Of a DNA stretch of 8,124 nt, positions 5,402 through 8,124 are shown in pieces. The DNA comes from Bacteroidales bacterium (GTDB lineage Bacteria; Bacteroidota; Bacteroidia; Bacteroidales; JAADJA01), in NCBI GenBank assembly GCA_029934735.1, contig JAOZLR010000105.1:1-8124 (forward strand), written 5' to 3'. Under the pieces are notes generated by a model. It had not been told where the DNA came from, ran no database searches, and was given only the letters and a program-made list of their open reading frames with translations. Position 1 is the stretch's first letter. Each line of letters opens with the position of its first letter. The position numbers and the translations under genes are program-made.

Positions 5402-7228
5402 CTATTCAATCTTCCACTCCTCCTTCAAATCCCAGTTAGCTCTTATATTCAACTCACCGGAATAGAATCGAACTTTCTCGGGTTGTATATCGTAAATGTA
5501 ATTACCGGCATTCCATTTCCCGTTTCTGTTTTCATCATAAATCACCTTAAGGATATAACTGCCGGGATCAAGATATTCATATTTCAACTGCACATCTTCC
5601 AAAATTGCATCCTCTCTGATGATCTTATCATCAACAATTAACTGGATTAAATAATTTTCGCCTGGCTTTTGCACCACAATGTTCATAAACAAAAAGCCAT
5701 AATCCTCAATTGATTTCGTTGATATACCAAACTTTAGACTGTCGTTTGTATGACCCTGGATATCAACAACAGCACTATCGGGAATTATAAGTGTATATTG
5801 CGAGGATTCTTTCCATTTATAATTCAGTTGAGCTTTACGCTTCAGCGTATCAACAAAACTGATTTCAGGATTGAGCGAATCGCCACCTCCGTACAACACT
5901 GCATTTGAAAAGTTATATTCTTTAACCGGATAATCAAATGTAAGGGCTAAAGTTCTATTCAGATTAATTACTCCTCCACCGGCATTTATTTTAGCCGTTA
6001 ACTTAATACCCTTTTGTTTCTCTTCCTCCTTCTTTTCCTTTCTCGTCCTTGAAATTTTCATTAATGCCATCTCAAGGGTATCCAGAACAACTCCATTGTC
6101 ATATACTTCACCAACAAGTGAATCGGGATAAGTACCAGTTAGCCAGTATGTGAGCGTATCACCAATAAGCCCTTTTTCTTCAAGTGCCCATACATCCTCC
6201 GGAGTGAAGTTTAACGGGACAATCTTAGCATTATGTGTGGGCAGCTTAAAAATAAAATCTACCTGCCCGGGCTTTACAAGGTCAGCTCTGATAAATCTCT
6301 GAACCGAATCAATCTGTGTAAACATACTAAGATCAAAATGCGGAAACTCTCGCAATCCTAAGGCTGTAGTATCCTTCTGAATGATCTCCTTTAGCAGCGT
6401 ATCCTTTTCAGTCGTGGTTACATATTGAATTGTATCTTTGTCAACAATGATACTATTTTTCACAGTATCAACCATTATTGTATCTCTAATCACTGTATCA
6501 GGAATCATGTCTGGCGGAATGTAGTATGGATAAACAATGCTATCAATAAAAGCTATTCGCTCCGATGGCTGGTCAAAAATCAGATTACCATTTTCATCTG
6601 CAAGAGCAAATATCTTGTATCCCAAATTCCTGAGATTATTCAATACAAAATTGCCCTGTTTGTCCGTTCTGGTCATATAATATGGCCTGACATAAAAGGG
6701 TGCAGAGTCGAAAGGAATTGTGTCATACATATCATAATAGAGCATCACATTAGCACTTTCCATAGGCTTAAGCGTGAAAGCATCATAAACATAACCATTA
6801 AGCGACATAGAGTCAATTACAGCTCCTGTGGAGAAAATATACTGAAAATTGCTTGCCGGATTACTCTCATTCACATCCACAATGGCATCGCCAAAATAAA
6901 TATTGTAAGTAGTGTTACTGAGAAACTCTTCATCAAAAGTTATAATAACCGACTTTCCCTTTATCTTAAGCTCCGGTACAGTTGTCATAGGTGGTGAAAT
7001 AATAAGATTCTTCTGTACATCTTTCAATACCACATATTCATCGAAATATAATCGAATTGTTTTACTATGAAAATATGTTGTAAAAAGTGGTGGTTCCGAC
7101 TCAATAAACACTGGTGGAGTAGTATCTTTTGGCCCGCCGCTGGGTGTAACAGGATTTGCACAGCGGGTCAGCATTACGACTGCAACAACGATTGATAAAA
7201 ATGAGTTTATTTTAAGTAGCCTGTTCAA
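5402..7228 (-). CDS. Ig-like-domain lipoprotein, Bacteroidota envelope family
   Basis: A 608-residue predicted lipoprotein of unknown exact role. A signal segment (about 7-22) ends at C23 in LTRC; Arg at -1 is unusual, but the following CANPVTPSGGPKDTTPP is a hallmark start of this family as I recall it. Domains in order: a bacterial Ig-like (Big_5/SbsA-type) domain at about 38-135, with YFDEYVVLKD and the NTTYNIYFGDAIVD ending; a prealbumin-like or carboxypeptidase-regulatory-like beta domain at about 142-222 (GYVYDAFTLKPMESANV, ALADENGNLIFDQP); an Asp-Thr-rich stretch at 244-287; a beta-rich middle; a charged Lys/Glu linker at 393-407; and a C-terminal region ending in YLDPGSYILKVIYDENRNGKW and RANWD. 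The start is TTG at 7228, because no upstream ATG exists and an in-frame TAA lies 12 bases upstream. GAAGG sits just before it, closer than ideal. It follows the deacetylase gene by 29 bases and is probably cotranscribed with it. Confidence 0.88.
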   Translation of the reverse strand: MNRLLKINSFLSIVVAVVMLTRCANPVTPSGGPKDTTPPVFIESEPPLFTTYFHSKTIRLYFDEYVVLKDVQKNLIISPPMTTVPELKIKGKSVIITFDEEFLSNTTYNIYFGDAIVDVNESNPASNFQYIFSTGAVIDSMSLNGYVYDAFTLKPMESANVMLYYDMYDTIPFDSAPFYVRPYYMTRTDKQGNFVLNNLRNLGYKIFALADENGNLIFDQPSERIAFIDSIVYPYYIPPDMIPDTVIRDTIMVDTVKNSIIVDKDTIQYVTTTEKDTLLKEIIQKDTTALGLREFPHFDLSMFTQIDSVQRFIRADLVKPGQVDFIFKLPTHNAKIVPLNFTPEDVWALEEKGLIGDTLTYWLTGTYPDSLVGEVYDNGVVLDTLEMALMKISRTRKEKKEEEKQKGIKLTAKINAGGGVINLNRTLALTFDYPVKEYNFSNAVLYGGGDSLNPEISFVDTLKRKAQLNYKWKESSQYTLIIPDSAVVDIQGHTNDSLKFGISTKSIEDYGFLFMNIVVQKPGENYLIQLIVDDKIIREDAILEDVQLKYEYLDPGSYILKVIYDENRNGKWNAGNYIYDIQPEKVRFYSGELNIRANWDLKEEWKIE

Positions 7229-7257
7229 ACCTTCAATTTTTTACAAAGATGTAAAAT

Positions 7258-7884
7258 TTACACGAATAAACCGGAGTTTAAAGTTTCAAACGAATATCCC
7301 CGGTCTTTAAAATGTTTTAGGTAACGAGGCAAAGCATATAAAACCTTCTCCTTTGCCTTTTGCGAATCGTGGAATACAATTATAGTTCCCTGACCTGAGT
7401 TTTTTATTGACCTGCTAAGGCACTTTTCTTTAGTTACATTCCTGTCAAAGTCGCCGGGTATTACACTCCACATAATTATCTTATAATCTTTGGAAAGTAT
7501 CTTTGCCTGCTTCGATCTTATCCTGCCATATGGTGGACGAAAAAGTTCTGACTGAAAAACTCTGTCACACTTATAAATATCTTTAAAATAATCCTCTGTA
7601 TCAGTTTTAAAACCGTTTCTATGGCTGTAGGAATGATTTCCAAGTACATGTCCGGATTTCACAATCCTCTCAATAATCCCGGGATGTTTTTCAGCATTAT
7701 TGCCAAGACAAAAGAATGTTGCCTTAGCATCGTATTCATCAAGGGTATCAAGCACTTTCGGAGTTACATCTTCATCCGGGCCGTCATCAAAAGTAAGATA
7801 AATAACCTTTTCTTTGGTGTTAACCTTCCAGATAAGATTTTTATAAAACAGGGATAATATGACGGGTGTTTTTACGAGATACAT
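7258..7884 (-). CDS. Polysaccharide deacetylase family protein, NodB homology (CE4)
   Basis: Predicted metal-dependent deacetylase of N-acetylated sugars; peptidoglycan, chitooligosaccharide or exopolysaccharide are all possible and the substrate cannot be told from sequence. All five CE4 motifs are visible in the 208-residue form: TFDDGP with D33-D34 (catalytic base and metal ligand), HSYSH with H84 and H88 (metal ligands), RPPYG with R116 (117-120), WSVIPGDFD with D145, and IIVFHD with H172-D173. The protein is nearly all NodB domain. The N-terminus (MYLVKTPVILSLFYKNLIW) is moderately hydrophobic but has no clear cleavage site, so location is uncertain. I chose the ATG at 7884 rather than the in-frame TTG at 7929: the family commonly begins MYLVKTP, and a consensus promoter lies at 7891-7923, so the TTG would lie upstream of the transcript start. 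The Ig-like lipoprotein gene follows after 29 bases. Confidence 0.92.
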   Translation of the reverse strand: MYLVKTPVILSLFYKNLIWKVNTKEKVIYLTFDDGPDEDVTPKVLDTLDEYDAKATFFCLGNNAEKHPGIIERIVKSGHVLGNHSYSHRNGFKTDTEDYFKDIYKCDRVFQSELFRPPYGRIRSKQAKILSKDYKIIMWSVIPGDFDRNVTKEKCLSRSIKNSGQGTIIVFHDSQKAKEKVLYALPRYLKHFKDRGYSFETLNSGLFV

Positions 7885-7890
7885 TTGGTG

Positions 7891-7923
7891 CAAAGATAGC
7901 GGAATTTTTATTGCATTATCAAA
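7891..7923 (-). promoter_or_regulatory. Consensus Bacteroidota promoter of the deacetylase gene
   Basis: On the minus strand TTTG (7920-7923) is followed after 21 bases by TATCTTTG (7891-7898). Both elements and the spacing match the sigma-ABfr promoter pattern TTTG / TAnnTTTG. The -7 box ends only 6 bases before the ATG at 7884, so the transcript should have an extremely short leader or none. This is the best promoter in the window. Confidence 0.7.
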
Positions 7924-7953
7924 ATCCAAGCATTGAGGAATCTCCCTATTTCA

Positions 7954-7975
7954 AACAATAACTGATGTTATTGTT
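7954..7975. promoter_or_regulatory. Perfect 9-bp inverted repeat, possible operator
   Basis: AACAATAAC (7954-7962) and GTTATTGTT (7967-7975) are perfect inverted arms around TGAT. The centre lies about 42 bases upstream of the deacetylase -33 element, a plausible place for an activator site. A run of six T (7979-7984) follows on the plus strand, giving a terminator-like look, but no plus-strand gene ends upstream of it and the stem is almost all A-T. Its role is undetermined. Confidence 0.35.
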
Positions 7976-8055
7976 ACATTTTTTGTGTGGATTTTGTGTT
8001 TTGGAGCTTTTGTGGCATTTTTTTCTATCGCCAGCAATTACACTTGCATAAGGCT

Positions 8056-8124
8056 TTAGCCAAGATCGCAAAATGAATACTTCTCAGAATAATGCATCAT
8101 CTGCCTAAGATAATCATCAGAATA
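8056..8124 (-). CDS. Possible C-terminal end of a minus-strand gene, cut by the window edge
   Basis: On the minus strand only one frame stays open from the window end: 22 codons ending in TAA at 8056-8058. It reads YSDDYLRQMMHYSEKYSFCD then LG. The composition is protein-like and the other two minus frames stop within about 30 bases, but this is far too short to identify a family. The 130 or so bases between it and the deacetylase promoter hold the inverted repeat and otherwise nothing I can support. Confidence 0.3.
   Translation of the reverse strand, partial: YSDDYLRQMMHYSEKYSFCDLG

Noticed and set aside
6425..6997. A 190-residue plus-strand open reading frame inside the Ig-like lipoprotein gene
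   Set aside because: It is the antisense of a gene with clear domain structure. Its sequence is rich in Ile, His, Asn and Cys, as expected from a chance antisense frame.
7241..7254. Short inverted repeat TTACA/TGTAA, with a CATCTTTG -7-like box, between the deacetylase and lipoprotein genes
   Set aside because: The arms are only 5 bases and the box lacks its initial T and a -33 partner. In such A+T-rich sequence this is expected by chance.
7979..7984. Plus-strand rho-independent terminator formed by the 7954-7975 hairpin plus T6
   Set aside because: The stem is almost entirely A-T and no plus-strand gene ends upstream, so termination is not the simplest role.
1..8124. Defence system, prophage, insertion sequence, CRISPR array or RNA gene
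   Set aside because: All substantial reading frames are housekeeping or envelope proteins. I found no regular direct repeats with spacers, no transposase motifs, and no tRNA-like or rRNA-like sequence on either strand.

Overview
The window looks like ordinary chromosomal DNA of a member of the Bacteroidota, probably close to the Bacteroidales. The sequence evidence is a low G+C content, few Shine-Dalgarno sites, several -7 promoter boxes of the Bacteroidota type (TAnnTTTG), and gene families in their Bacteroidota forms: a NusB about twice the usual length, an alanine dehydrogenase with an N-terminal extension, an HMG-CoA lyase with the PRDALQG and NGLGGCPM motifs, and a lipoprotein with the CANPVTPSGGPKDTTPP start. 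The genus cannot be fixed from this sequence alone.

Layout. Positions 64-2632 hold three minus-strand genes, read in the order nusB, a YD-like repeat lipoprotein, and HMG-CoA lyase. The last two are 8 bases apart and are probably cotranscribed. A 120-base divergent promoter region (about 2633-2752) separates nusB from a plus-strand secreted protein of unknown function (2753-3379). A 209-base gap follows. It holds a structured segment, richer in G+C than its surroundings, that looks like a dispersed intergenic repeat (3427-3548). Next come two plus-strand genes: tsaE (t6A tRNA modification ATPase) and ald (alanine dehydrogenase). After ald lies a hairpin in the convergent gap (5329-5352). The right part holds a minus-strand pair: a NodB-type polysaccharide deacetylase (start placed at 7884) followed by a 608-residue Ig-like-domain lipoprotein. 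The last 240 bases carry a consensus promoter for the deacetylase, a perfect inverted repeat upstream of it, and possibly the C-terminal end of another minus-strand gene.

How the genes work together. They are mostly unrelated housekeeping and envelope functions: transcription (nusB), tRNA modification (tsaE), amino-acid and leucine catabolism (ald, HMG-CoA lyase), and envelope proteins (two predicted lipoproteins, one secreted protein, one deacetylase). I see no defence system, mobile element, CRISPR array, rRNA or tRNA. I find no evidence for a new multi-gene system. The items most worth a second look are the structured repeat at 3427-3548, the inverted repeat at 7954-7975, and the start-site revisions implied by promoter positions.
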